From an uncultured Succinatimonas sp. (GTDB taxonomy: Bacteria; Pseudomonadota; Gammaproteobacteria; Enterobacterales; Succinivibrionaceae): a DNA stretch of 22,324 nt. Made by a program: the position numbers and the translations under genes. Under the pieces are notes generated by a model. The model had not been told where the DNA came from. It saw only the letters and a program-made list of their open reading frames with translations, and searched no databases. Below are positions 7,116 to 15,159 of the stretch, one piece after another (within the stretch, counting starts at the first letter, position 1; the number at the start of each line of letters is the position of its first letter). The DNA lies in contig CAJKNC010000015.1 in assembly GCA_905201175.1 (NCBI GenBank), forward strand, positions 1 through 22,324, given 5' to 3'.

Positions 7116-8198
7116 ATGAAAGCCGTTACCGCCTACATTGATACACAGGCGCTTATAAATAACGTCAGAGTAATTAGAAAAAAAGTTCCTAATTCAAAAG
7201 TTATCGCCGTAGTTAAGGCTAATGCTTATGGACATGGTTTATATCCAATAGCCAATGCTCTCTCTGAAGAGGCAGATGCCTTTGCAGTATCTAGAATTGG
7301 GGAGGCTATGAGTCTGCGCAATCAAGGTATTGTTAAGCCGATTGTCTTACTTGAAGGCTTTTATAATGACGATGAAGTCGAATTGATTTCTCGTTACGAC
7401 TTATATACAGCAGTTCATGATTTAGAACAAGTTGAAGCAATTGAGAGAGCTAATATCGAAAAAAGCATACATGTCTGGGTTAAAGTCGATATCGGCATGC
7501 ATCGTTTGGGATCCTGCTGTAAGGAAGAAATTTTAGAGATTAAGAGACGTTTGGAAAATTGTCCTAAGGTTCGCAAGCCTTTAGGACTGATTTCACACCT
7601 AAGCGTAGCCGATACTCCTTCTGAAATTGAATATAATCAGCAGGAGATCGATACCTTTTTTGATATAGCCAAGTATTTTGACGGCGATTTATCTTTAGGC
7701 AATTCTGCAGGTATTTTTCGCTGGCCGCAATCGCATACCCGTTGGGTAAGGCCGGGAATAATCATGTACGGTATTTCTCCTTTTGATGATTGTGTTGGGA
7801 CTGATCTAGGCTTAAAGCCGGTGATGACGCTTAAGAGTTCTTTAATTGCTAAGCATAAGATCAAAAAAGGAGATAAAGTTGGCTATGGTGCTGCCTGGGT
7901 TGCTCCGCATGACACTGTTTTAGGTATTGTTGCTACAGGGTATGGAGACGGCTACCCTCGTACAGCTCCTAATGGTACGCCGGTTTTGATTAACGGCCGT
8001 AAGGTGCCGACAGCCGGGCATGTGTGCATGGATATGTTATTTGTAGACTTAGGCGCAGATTCTCATGATCAGATTGGCGATGAGGTGATTTTATGGGGAA
8101 ATGGCCTTCCTGTAGAAGTTATCGCTAGGTTATGTGGAACTATTCCTTACGAATTAGTGTGCCATATCATGCCGCGTGTCAGCGTTGAGTTTAATTAA
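7116..8198 (+). CDS. alr: alanine racemase
   Basis: PLP enzyme that interconverts L- and D-alanine, supplying D-Ala for peptidoglycan. The 360 residues match the family length. The PLP-binding lysine is K34 in AVVKANAYGHG, and the opposing catalytic tyrosine is Y257 in KVGYGAAW. The pattern GYGDGYPR (275-282) and CMDMLFVDLG (304-313) are family hallmarks of the C-terminal beta-domain. The ATG at 7116 has AAGGA 5 bases upstream. It is the only racemase visible here, so I cannot tell whether it is the Alr or DadX type; the dnaB neighbourhood favours the biosynthetic Alr. Confidence 0.96.
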   Translation: MKAVTAYIDTQALINNVRVIRKKVPNSKVIAVVKANAYGHGLYPIANALSEEADAFAVSRIGEAMSLRNQGIVKPIVLLEGFYNDDEVELISRYDLYTAVHDLEQVEAIERANIEKSIHVWVKVDIGMHRLGSCCKEEILEIKRRLENCPKVRKPLGLISHLSVADTPSEIEYNQQEIDTFFDIAKYFDGDLSLGNSAGIFRWPQSHTRWVRPGIIMYGISPFDDCVGTDLGLKPVMTLKSSLIAKHKIKKGDKVGYGAAWVAPHDTVLGIVATGYGDGYPRTAPNGTPVLINGRKVPTAGHVCMDMLFVDLGADSHDQIGDEVILWGNGLPVEVIARLCGTIPYELVCHIMPRVSVEFN

Positions 8199-8235
8199 AA
8201 AATAAGGCATGCTTTATACATGCCTTATAATTTTT
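8197..8235. terminator. bidirectional terminator between alr and nadC
   Basis: A perfect 10-bp stem ATAAGGCATG (8202-8211) / CATGCCTTAT (8219-8228) with a 7-base loop. T5 follows on the plus side (8231-8235). On the minus side an A6 run (8197-8202) provides U residues, partly within the stem. It lies between the converging stops of alr and nadC and can serve both; the plus-strand T-run overlaps the nadC stop codon. Confidence 0.88.
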
Positions 8236-9079
8236 AATCTACAAAGCGCATAGATAAATCTAGTGCCCTGATATTTTTAGTTAATGCTCCTACAGAGATA
8301 AAATCTACACCAGTTTCGGCAAAACGGGCAATGGTATCAATATTTACATTGCCTGAAATCTCTAATTTAACGCGCTTATTATTTAATTTGACGGCGTCAA
8401 GCATCATCTGATAGTCGAAGTTGTCAAGCATAATAATATCTGCTCCGGCATTAATTGCAGTCTCTAACTCTTCTAAGTTTTCAACTTCAACTTCAATTTT
8501 GATCCCTGGGTTTAATTTTTTAGCTTTTTCAACTGCTTGAGGAATACCGCCGCAGGCGATGATATGATTTTCTTTAATAAGATACATATCAAAAAGGCCC
8601 ATACGATGATTATGTCCGCCGCCGCAGGTTACGGCATATTTTAAGGCAGTACGCAAACAGGGGATAGTTTTTCTAGTATCTAGCAGAGAGCAATTAGTAT
8701 GAGCTATGGCTTTAGCATAGGCATTAACGGCGGTAGCAACGCCTGACAGAGTTTGTACAAAGTTTAAAGTCGTGCGTTCGGCTGTCAGCATTACCTGAGC
8801 ATTGCCTTCAATTTCAAAAAGCTCCTGATTGGCAACAACAGCATCTCCGTCATTAACTAAAAAAGTCAGCTTAACATCTGCGTTTAATTGACGATAGACT
8901 TCTTCTACCCAGGCTTTACCGCAAAAAACACCGTTTTCACGAGTAATAACCCTAGCTTTAGACACAGTATTAGGATCAATTAAAGCTGCGGTAACATCTC
9001 TTTTAGCGTCAGCAACTCCCCCTAAATCTTCTTTTAAAGCCATATTAACGGTAGTTTTTATATCTTCAAGATTCATCAT
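8234..9079 (-). CDS. nadC: nicotinate-nucleotide pyrophosphorylase (quinolinate phosphoribosyltransferase)
   Basis: Converts quinolinate and PRPP to nicotinate mononucleotide, CO2 and pyrophosphate in de novo NAD synthesis. The 281 residues show the family landmarks: ERTTLNFVQTLSGVAT (101-116, with R102), LDTRKTIPCLRTALKYAV (133-150, with R136 and K137), GGGHNHRMGL (153-162) and YLIKENHI (166-173, with K169), IEVEVENLEE (195-204) and IIMLDNF (215-221). GAGG lies 9 bases before the first of two tandem ATG codons (ATG ATG); either may be used. It stands alone, divergent from prfB and without nadA or nadB nearby. A 13-base palindrome GCATA-AAA-TATGC (9093-9105) sits just upstream of its start. 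Confidence 0.96.
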   Translation of the reverse strand: MMNLEDIKTTVNMALKEDLGGVADAKRDVTAALIDPNTVSKARVITRENGVFCGKAWVEEVYRQLNADVKLTFLVNDGDAVVANQELFEIEGNAQVMLTAERTTLNFVQTLSGVATAVNAYAKAIAHTNCSLLDTRKTIPCLRTALKYAVTCGGGHNHRMGLFDMYLIKENHIIACGGIPQAVEKAKKLNPGIKIEVEVENLEELETAINAGADIIMLDNFDYQMMLDAVKLNNKRVKLEISGNVNIDTIARFAETGVDFISVGALTKNIRALDLSMRFVD

Positions 9080-9186
9080 TTTTTTAGACCTCGCATAAAA
9101 TATGCCTTATTTTAGCAAAAATATAAAAAAGGCTAGAGAAAAGCTCGGCAATAATCTTTTATTTATGCCGGAAGAGCTTTGCATTT

Positions 9187-9195
9187 TGGTATAAT
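9187..9195 (+). promoter_or_regulatory. extended -10 promoter of prfB
   Basis: TGGTATAAT is a perfect TATAAT (9190-9195) with the TGn extension, 37 bases before the prfB GTG. No good -35 is present at the proper distance, which is typical for extended -10 promoters. A hairpin-forming repeat (9140-9146 / 9174-9180 with inner GGCA/TGCC) lies across the -35 region. Confidence 0.55.
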
Positions 9196-9231
9196 CTTAA
9201 ACTCATATAATCATAAAATGGATAAATAAAA

Positions 9232-10330
9232 GTGCTTGAGACAATTTCATTAAAAGAACGCCTATCGCAGCTGCGTCAGCGCGCAGATGCCCTTAGGGGG
9301 TATCTTTGACTTGCAGGAAAAGACAGAGCGTCTTGAAGAGGTAAACGGCCTGCTTGAAGATCCAGATCTTTGGAATGATCCTGATAAAGCATCTAAATTA
9401 GGTAAAGAACGTCAGTCTTTAACAACTATTGTAGACAGCTTTAAAAAAATATACTCTCTTTTTGAAGATATTCTTACTTTAGAGGAAATGTCTAAAGAAG
9501 ATGGCGATATTGATGCGCATAATGAGGCTTTAGCTGAAGCAGATTCTCTTGAACAGACTTTAGAACGTCTAGAACTAGAAAGAATGTTTTCAGGAGAGCA
9601 TGATGATAGCCCATGCTATATGGATATACAATCAGGATCCGGCGGTACCGAAGCTCAGGATTGGGCTGAAATGGTCATGCGCATGTATATTAAATTTGGC
9701 GAAAAGCATGGTTTCAATGTTACTGTGACCGAATGCTCGGAGGGTGAGGTTGCAGGTATTAAGTCAGCGACTATAAAATTTGTAGGTGATCATGCCTATG
9801 GCTGGCTTAGAACCGAAACAGGAGTTCATCGTTTAGTACGTAAATCGCCTTTTGATTCTAATAATAGACGCCATACCTCATTTTGTTCAGCTTTTGTTTA
9901 TCCTGAGATTGATGACAATATCGAGATTGAAATCAATCCAGCTGACTTGCGTGTAGATGTTTACCGTTCCTCTGGGGCTGGCGGACAGCACGTAAATAAA
10001 ACTGAATCTGCTGTACGTATTACCCATATCCCAACTGGGATCGTCGTATCATGCCAAAATGAACGTTCACAATTCCAAAATCGTGATCAGGCCATGAAGC
10101 AATTAAGAGCGCGTTTATACAATCTAGAATTATCTAAGCGGATGAGTGCTCAGCAGGCAATCGAGGACAGTAAAGCTGATATTGGCTGGGGAAGCCAAAT
10201 CCGCTCATATGTTCTTGATGATTCTAGGGTTAAGGATTTGCGCACCGGCGTTGAGAATCGTGATACGCAAAAAGTGTTAAATGGCGATTTAGATAAGTTT
10301 ATTGAAGCGAGCTTAAAGTCAGGACTTTAG
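9232..10330 (+). CDS. prfB: peptide chain release factor 2, translated by programmed +1 frameshift
   Basis: RF2 recognises UGA and UAA stops and releases the nascent chain. The first 25 codons are read from a GTG at 9232 up to CTT at 9304-9306. Ribosomes then slip forward one base over the in-frame TGA (9307-9309) and continue at GAC (9308-9310). The product is 365 residues, the same as E. coli RF2. The segment before the shift, ending ALRGYL, matches the E. coli pattern in length and end. The stop-recognition motif SPF falls at 205-207 and the catalytic GGQ at 250-252. The GTG is the only usual start codon after an in-frame TAA at 9223-9225; GGA at 9220-9222 is its likely ribosome binding site. 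Reading from the ATG at 9287 would wrongly drop the N-terminus. lysS follows 23 bases later. Confidence 0.95.
9292..9309 (+). promoter_or_regulatory. RF2 programmed frameshift site
   Basis: CTTAGGGGGTATCTTTGA contains the internal Shine-Dalgarno-like AGGGGG (9295-9300), then TAT, the slippery CTT and the TGA stop. Low RF2 lets the ribosome pause at UGA and slip +1, so RF2 controls its own synthesis. The site looks the same as the E. coli one. Confidence 0.97.
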
Positions 10331-10353
10331 CTCAAATTATAGGAAGATTGTAA

Positions 10354-11877
10354 ATGACACAAGAAACTTTAGCTACAACTGAGAATCTGAATAATGTTAT
10401 GGCAGATCGTCGCGTTAAGCTTGATGCTTTGCGTGCTCAGGGCCAAGCTTATCCGAATGATTTTCGCCGCGATGCTATTTCCTCTGATATTTTTGCAGCC
10501 TGCAAAGATTTAGATAACGAGACCCTAGAAGCCCAAAAGCGTATTTATACTATTGCCGGCCGCGTAATGACCCGCCGTATTATGGGTAAGGCTTCCTTTG
10601 CAACTATTCAGGATATGGGCGGCAAAATTCAGATTTATGTTGCCCGTGATAATTTACCTGAGGGTGTTTATCAGAATGTCTTCAAGAAGTTAGATTTAGG
10701 TGACATTATTGGCGTAACAGGTTTTGCTTTTAAGACTAAGACCGGCGAATTGTCTTTACATGTTTCTGCTTTGCGCCTTTTAGTTAAATCACTGCGTCCT
10801 TTGCCAGAGAAATACAAAGGCTTAACAGATCAGGAAGCCCGCTGCCGTCAACGTTACTTAGACTTAATTGCAAATGAGGATTCTCGGCGTACTTTCCAAA
10901 TCCGCACAAAGATTGTTTCTTTTATAAGAAAATATATGGATGAGCATATGTTCATGGAAGTTGAAACTCCTATGATGCATGTAATTCCAGGCGGTGCTAA
11001 TGCTAAACCTTTTATAACTCATCACAATGCTTTAGATATTGATATGTATCTGCGTATTGCTCCTGAATTATATTTAAAGCGTTTAGTTGTAGGCGGTTTT
11101 GAGCGTGTTTACGAAATTAACCGTAATTTCCGTAATGAAGGCATAGATGTTCGCCATAATCCTGAATTCACTATGATGGAATTCTATATGGCTTATCATG
11201 ATTATCATGATCTTGTTGACTTTACTGAAGATCTTTTCAAGCAGATGGCTTTATCTGTTTTAGGAACAACTAAGGTTCATTATGGACGTGAAGGCGAGGC
11301 TGGCTTGGATATCGATTTTGCTAAGCCTTTTGATCGTTTAACCATGAAGGAATCGATTGTTAAATATGGCAAAGGCATTACTATGGAAGATCTTGAGGAT
11401 GAAGAGCGCTGCCGTAATCTTTGCAAGAAACTGCATATAGAGCTTATGGAAGGCTGGACTTTAGGTCACTATATAACTGCTTTATTTGATGAATTAGTTG
11501 AAGAAAATCTGCAGCAGCCGACCTTTATTACCAGCTATCCTGCTGAAGTTTCTCCTTTAGCTCGCCGTAATGATCAAGATCCTAACTTTACAGATCGCTT
11601 TGAATTCTTTATCGGCGGCCGTGAAATGGGCAATGGTTTCTCGGAGTTAAACGATCCTGATGATCAGGCCGGCAGATTCCATCAGCAGGCTGAAGCTAAA
11701 AAGCACGGCGATGATGAAGCTATGTATTATGATGAGGATTATATTACTGCTTTACAGCATGGCTTGCCGCCTACTGCCGGTGAGGGCATAGGCATTGATC
11801 GTACAGTAATGCTTTTTGCAAATTGTCATACTATTCGTGACGTTATTTTGTTCCCAACTTTAAGACCTAATAATTAA
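10354..11877 (+). CDS. lysS: lysine--tRNA ligase (class II)
   Basis: Charges tRNA-Lys. The 507 residues (E. coli LysS 505) comprise an N-terminal OB-fold anticodon-binding domain (about 65-145, with RRIMGKASFATIQD) and the class II catalytic core. Motif 1 surrounds MEVETPMM (201-208), motif 2 starts at FRNEGIDVRHNPEFTMMEF (259-277) and motif 3 is GIGIDRTVMLF (478-488). The stretch GGANAKPFITHHNALD (213-228) is typical of the family. A site AGGA lies about 9 bases before the ATG. Co-transcription with prfB is likely, and an intrinsic terminator follows. Confidence 0.97.
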   Translation: MTQETLATTENLNNVMADRRVKLDALRAQGQAYPNDFRRDAISSDIFAACKDLDNETLEAQKRIYTIAGRVMTRRIMGKASFATIQDMGGKIQIYVARDNLPEGVYQNVFKKLDLGDIIGVTGFAFKTKTGELSLHVSALRLLVKSLRPLPEKYKGLTDQEARCRQRYLDLIANEDSRRTFQIRTKIVSFIRKYMDEHMFMEVETPMMHVIPGGANAKPFITHHNALDIDMYLRIAPELYLKRLVVGGFERVYEINRNFRNEGIDVRHNPEFTMMEFYMAYHDYHDLVDFTEDLFKQMALSVLGTTKVHYGREGEAGLDIDFAKPFDRLTMKESIVKYGKGITMEDLEDEERCRNLCKKLHIELMEGWTLGHYITALFDELVEENLQQPTFITSYPAEVSPLARRNDQDPNFTDRFEFFIGGREMGNGFSELNDPDDQAGRFHQQAEAKKHGDDEAMYYDEDYITALQHGLPPTAGEGIGIDRTVMLFANCHTIRDVILFPTLRPNN

Positions 11878-11883
11878 AAAATC

Positions 11884-11910
11884 AGCCCACAAAAGGGTGG
11901 GCTTAATTTT
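11884..11910 (+). terminator. terminator of prfB-lysS
   Basis: Stem AGCCCAC (11884-11890) / GTGGGCT (11897-11903) with loop AAAAGG, then TAATTTT. GC-rich 7-bp stem directly after the lysS stop. Confidence 0.8.
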
Positions 11911-11917
11911 AAAGATT

Positions 11918-11944
11918 TTGACCTAATCTAATTTTGTTTAAGAT
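11918..11944 (+). promoter_or_regulatory. weak candidate promoter of the dapA operon
   Basis: TTGACC (11918-11923) is followed by TAAGAT (11939-11944) with only 15 bases between. The spacing is short and the -10 is imperfect, but the operon needs a start after the lysS terminator and this is the best match in the 58 bases available. Confidence 0.35.
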
Positions 11945-11955
11945 CAGGCTGATCT
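11941..11955. promoter_or_regulatory. 15-base palindrome in the dapA leader
   Basis: AGATCAG-G-CTGATCT is a perfect inverted repeat around one central base. It overlaps the candidate -10 and ends just before the dapA ribosome binding site (CGGAG, 11957-11961). It is placed as an operator would be. Confidence 0.5.
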
Positions 11956-11967
11956 GCGGAGATTAAC

Positions 11968-12849
11968 ATGCATAAATTTCACGGTTCTTTAGTCGCATTG
12001 ATTACCCCGTTTAAAGACGGTCGTTTAGATGAAGAAGCTTTAGCTAAGATGGTGCAGTGGCATATTGACAACGGCACAAATGCTATTGTTCCGGCAGGTA
12101 CTACCGGAGAATGTCCTACCCTGACTCATGAAGAGCACGTTCGTGTTATTGAGATTGTCGCCTCTGTAGCCCATGGCAAGATTCCGGTTATGGCTGGTGC
12201 AGGCTCTAATAATCCTGTTGAGGCTATTTATCTGTCTCAGGCAGCACAAAAAGCTGGTGCAGACGGACTTTTACATGTTGCAGGTTATTACAATCGTCCA
12301 AATCAGGAAGGTTTATACGCTCATTTTAAAATGGTTCACGATGAGACTGATTTGCCTATCTTTGTTTACAATATCCCTGGCCGTGCAGTTGTAAATGTAA
12401 TGCCTGAAACTTTAGCTCGTTTAGCTCAATTGCCCCGCATTGCTGGTATCAAGGATGCAACTGGCAATTTAGAGCGTCCTTGGCTTGAAAGACAGTTAAT
12501 CAGCAAGAGTGATTTTACCTGGTTATCAGGAGAGGATTCTACAGCTGTGAGCTACAATATTGCTGGAGGCTGCGGCGTAATTTCTGTAACAGCAAATATT
12601 GCTCCGCATCTGGTTGCTAAGGTTCAGTCTCTATGTGCAGAGAATAAGTGGCTAGAGGCTCGAGAGCTTCAAGATAAGTTAATGAAATTACATAAACTTA
12701 TGTTTAAAGAGCCTTCTCCAGCTCCGGCTAAATATGCTGCATCTTTATTAAATTTATGCTCTGAAGAGACTAGAATGCCTATTTTACCGATTAGTCAGTC
12801 CTTACGTCAGGAAATCAAGGCCCAGATGCAGGAGTTAGAGCTTATTTAA
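11968..12849 (+). CDS. dapA: 4-hydroxy-tetrahydrodipicolinate synthase
   Basis: Condenses pyruvate with aspartate semialdehyde, the first committed step to diaminopimelate and lysine. The TIM-barrel protein has 293 residues, close to E. coli DapA (292). Active-site landmarks are visible: T45/T46 in AGTTGECPTL, Y108 in YYNRPNQEG, Y134 and R139 in VYNIPGRAVVN, and the Schiff-base lysine K162 in GIKDATGNL. GCGGAGATTAAC before the ATG gives a clear ribosome binding site. It heads a five-gene run and its stop overlaps the trmB start by one base (TAATG). In E. coli dapA is followed by bamC, which is absent here. Confidence 0.96.
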   Translation: MHKFHGSLVALITPFKDGRLDEEALAKMVQWHIDNGTNAIVPAGTTGECPTLTHEEHVRVIEIVASVAHGKIPVMAGAGSNNPVEAIYLSQAAQKAGADGLLHVAGYYNRPNQEGLYAHFKMVHDETDLPIFVYNIPGRAVVNVMPETLARLAQLPRIAGIKDATGNLERPWLERQLISKSDFTWLSGEDSTAVSYNIAGGCGVISVTANIAPHLVAKVQSLCAENKWLEARELQDKLMKLHKLMFKEPSPAPAKYAASLLNLCSEETRMPILPISQSLRQEIKAQMQELELI

Positions 12850-13541
12850 TGGAAAACGAGATTCTTCAGGACCGCCATATAAAATCCTATGTAGTGCGCG
12901 CAGGACGCATTACTGCTGCACAAACGCGTGCACTTACGGAACTTGGCCCTAAATACCTCGTTGCAGTTGAGGAAGGTAAATATTTAAATCCGACAGAGTT
13001 ATTTGGCAGAGAGGCTCCGCTGGTTGTTGAAATCGGTTTTGGCATGGGAAAATCTTTTACTCAAATGGCTCAAGCGGATCCTAACAGCAATTATTTAGGT
13101 ATTGAAGTCCATCCTCCCGGGGTAGGATCTGCCTTAATGCTTGTAGAAGAGCTTGGTCTTAAGAATGTCCGCATTATTCAGCATGATGCTTTTGAAATTT
13201 TTAAGCATCATTTATCTGAAAATAGTATTGATATTCTGCAGATTTTCTTTCCTGATCCGTGGCCTAAAAAACGTCATTTTAAGCGTCGTCTAATCAATGA
13301 TGATTTCATTGCCATGGTAGCAGCTTCTATTAAGCATGGAGGCTATGTGCGTTTAGCTACAGATTGGGAAGAATATGCAATGCAGATGCTAGATGTGATG
13401 ACCAGAGCAGAAGGATTTACTAATACTGCAAGCGATGGCCGTTTTATCGAAAGACCTGCATGGCGTCCATTGACTAAATTTGAGCTCAGAGGTGAGCGTT
13501 TAGGTCATGGAGTTTGGGATCTGGTATTTAAACGTGACTGA
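12849..13541 (+). CDS. trmB: tRNA (guanine-N7-)-methyltransferase
   Basis: Makes m7G46 in the variable loop of tRNAs using S-adenosylmethionine. The 230-residue product has the SAM-binding loop VVEIGFGMGKS (59-69), the second SAM motif GIEVHPPGVG (84-93) and the TrmB signature FFPDPWPKKRHFKRRL (133-148). The C-terminal segment TKFELRGERLGHGVWDLVFKR is also typical. The start overlaps the dapA stop, so translation is probably coupled. Confidence 0.95.
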   Translation: MENEILQDRHIKSYVVRAGRITAAQTRALTELGPKYLVAVEEGKYLNPTELFGREAPLVVEIGFGMGKSFTQMAQADPNSNYLGIEVHPPGVGSALMLVEELGLKNVRIIQHDAFEIFKHHLSENSIDILQIFFPDPWPKKRHFKRRLINDDFIAMVAASIKHGGYVRLATDWEEYAMQMLDVMTRAEGFTNTASDGRFIERPAWRPLTKFELRGERLGHGVWDLVFKRD

Positions 13542-13542
13542 T

Positions 13543-14487
13543 ATGAGACAGGCCGCATTAGCGGCCTATATTGAACAATTATATGGAAAATGCGAGCTGC
13601 AATCTTTAAGCGGGGATGCAAGTTTACGCCGTTATTTTCGTTTTCCTTTCGGCATTGCTGTGGATGCGCCTCCTGAAACACAGAAAAATCATGAATTTGT
13701 AGTTATTGATGAAGCTTTATTAAAAGCAGGTCTTTGTGTGCCTAAAATCTATCATAGTGACTTACAGCAAGGCTTTATGGTATTAGAAGACCTCGGAGAC
13801 AAAACCTTTCAAAGTGCACTAACTTCATGTTCTATGGAATATTTATATTTAAAAGCATGTGATCTTTTAATGCCCATGAGCACGGTGGAGATTGATCTTT
13901 TAAATTTTGATAGAAATTTCATCGACATGGAATTGGGGATATTTAAGGAATGGATGCTAGAAAAAACTCTGCATTTGTCTTTAGCTGCAGATGAGCTTAT
14001 GAAGCTGAATAGCTGCTTTGATTATATCAAAGACCGTCTTCAGGAATGCGAGCAAATTCCGATGCATCGTGATTTTCATTGTCGTAATCTTATGATATAT
14101 AAAGATAATTTATATATTATTGATTTTCAGGATATGCTTAAAGGTCCTATAGGCTATGACTTAGCTTCCTTAGTTTATGATTGCTATCTTAATCTGCCAG
14201 AAAAGCTCATTGCTAAAATTGTAAACCGAGCCTATTTAGGATACAGAAAACTTGGCTATTTACAAAATTTAAGCGAAGCTGAGTTTACGCAGCTTCTAAA
14301 CATAATAAGTTTAGAGCGGCATTTGAAAGTTTTAGGTATATTTAGGCGACTTTATATGCGGGACGGAAAAGATTCTTATTTACAGCATTTGCCTAGAGTG
14401 CTGGCTTATACGCAAAAGGAATCTTTATGCGATCCTAATTTATTTTATCTATCAGTGTTTTTAGATAAATATTTTAAGGATATCTAG
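13543..14487 (+). CDS. amgK: N-acetylmuramate/N-acetylglucosamine kinase (AmgK-type phosphotransferase)
   Basis: AmgK phosphorylates MurNAc (and GlcNAc) at the anomeric position; MurU then makes UDP-MurNAc. This is a peptidoglycan-recycling bypass of de novo synthesis known from Pseudomonas. The 314-residue product shows the APH-kinase fold: SGDASLRRYFRF (23-34) near the N-terminus, the catalytic loop MHRDFHCRNLM (174-184, catalytic D177, N182) and the metal-binding IDFQD (193-197). The direct partner murU downstream supports the substrate. An upstream GTG/ATG frame from 13507 would overlap trmB by 35 bases and add 12 residues unlike the family. ATG 13543, one base after the trmB stop, is preferred, although no strong ribosome binding site precedes it. 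A general aminoglycoside-phosphotransferase-like kinase cannot be excluded from sequence alone. Confidence 0.88.
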   Translation: MRQAALAAYIEQLYGKCELQSLSGDASLRRYFRFPFGIAVDAPPETQKNHEFVVIDEALLKAGLCVPKIYHSDLQQGFMVLEDLGDKTFQSALTSCSMEYLYLKACDLLMPMSTVEIDLLNFDRNFIDMELGIFKEWMLEKTLHLSLAADELMKLNSCFDYIKDRLQECEQIPMHRDFHCRNLMIYKDNLYIIDFQDMLKGPIGYDLASLVYDCYLNLPEKLIAKIVNRAYLGYRKLGYLQNLSEAEFTQLLNIISLERHLKVLGIFRRLYMRDGKDSYLQHLPRVLAYTQKESLCDPNLFYLSVFLDKYFKDI

Positions 14488-14488
14488 A

Positions 14489-15157
14489 TTGAAAGCCATG
14501 ATTTTAGCTGCAGGGCGCGGCGAGCGCTTGCGGCCTTTAACAGATCGTTGTCCTAAGCCTTTAGTTAAAGTTGGAAATCGTCCTTTAATTTTTTGGCATT
14601 TAGAAAAGCTTAAAGCTTGCGGTATTACTGAGGTGGTAGTAAATAGCGCTTATTTAAGTGAGATGATTGTCTCAGCTTTAGGCGACGGCAGTTCTTTTGG
14701 CATGCATATAAGGCATAAAGTTGAAGATGTGCCTGGATTGGAAACTGCCGGCGGAATTATAAATGCTCTAGATGTTCTAGGAGATGAGCCTTTTTTAGTT
14801 ATAAATGGAGATATATTTATTGATGCTGATTATTCTCAATTTATAAGGAAAATTCCCGCGGCCTCCTTAGGATTTTTATTTATGACTGATAATCCTCCCG
14901 AGCACTTGCAGGGAGATTTCAGTTTAAATAACGGCCTGGTTTGCAGGGGCAGCGAACTCACCTTTTCAGGGGCAGCTATTTATAAGCCGCAAGCATTTTT
15001 TAATTTAAAAATAGAAAGAATGCCTTTAAAGCCTTTATTTTTAAAATGGCTGGAGGCTAAGACTCTTTATGGGACAAAGCTAGAGGGCAAATGGTTTGAT
15101 GTAGGCTCATTAGATCGTTTGCATCGTGTTGAGGCCTATCTTAAATCTAAGGAGTAA
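14489..15157 (+). CDS. murU: N-acetylmuramate alpha-1-phosphate uridylyltransferase
   Basis: Transfers UMP from UTP to MurNAc-1-phosphate, giving UDP-MurNAc for peptidoglycan reuse. The 222-residue nucleotidyltransferase has the signature LAAGRGERLRPLTDRCPKPL (6-25, with K23), the motif ETAGGIINAL (85-94) and the metal-binding NGD (106-108). LTFSGAAIY and GKWFDVGSLDRL further on match MurU of Pseudomonas as recalled. The start is a TTG at 14489, supported by AAGGA 8 bases upstream and by the family start MKAMILAAG; the ATG at 14498 would clip it. It starts 1 base after the amgK stop. RmlA/GlmU-like enzymes are the alternative, but they are longer. Confidence 0.9.
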   Translation: MKAMILAAGRGERLRPLTDRCPKPLVKVGNRPLIFWHLEKLKACGITEVVVNSAYLSEMIVSALGDGSSFGMHIRHKVEDVPGLETAGGIINALDVLGDEPFLVINGDIFIDADYSQFIRKIPAASLGFLFMTDNPPEHLQGDFSLNNGLVCRGSELTFSGAAIYKPQAFFNLKIERMPLKPLFLKWLEAKTLYGTKLEGKWFDVGSLDRLHRVEAYLKSKE

Positions 15158-15159
15158 TT

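Noticed and set aside
9287..10330. prfB starting at ATG 9287
   Set aside because: This ATG is in the post-shift frame but lies before the frameshift site; the RF2 N-terminus is encoded from GTG 9232 in the other frame.
13507..13542. amgK start at 13507 inside trmB
   Set aside because: It would add 12 residues that are a frame-shadow of the conserved TrmB C-terminus; the ATG at 13543 fits the family and the tight gene spacing.
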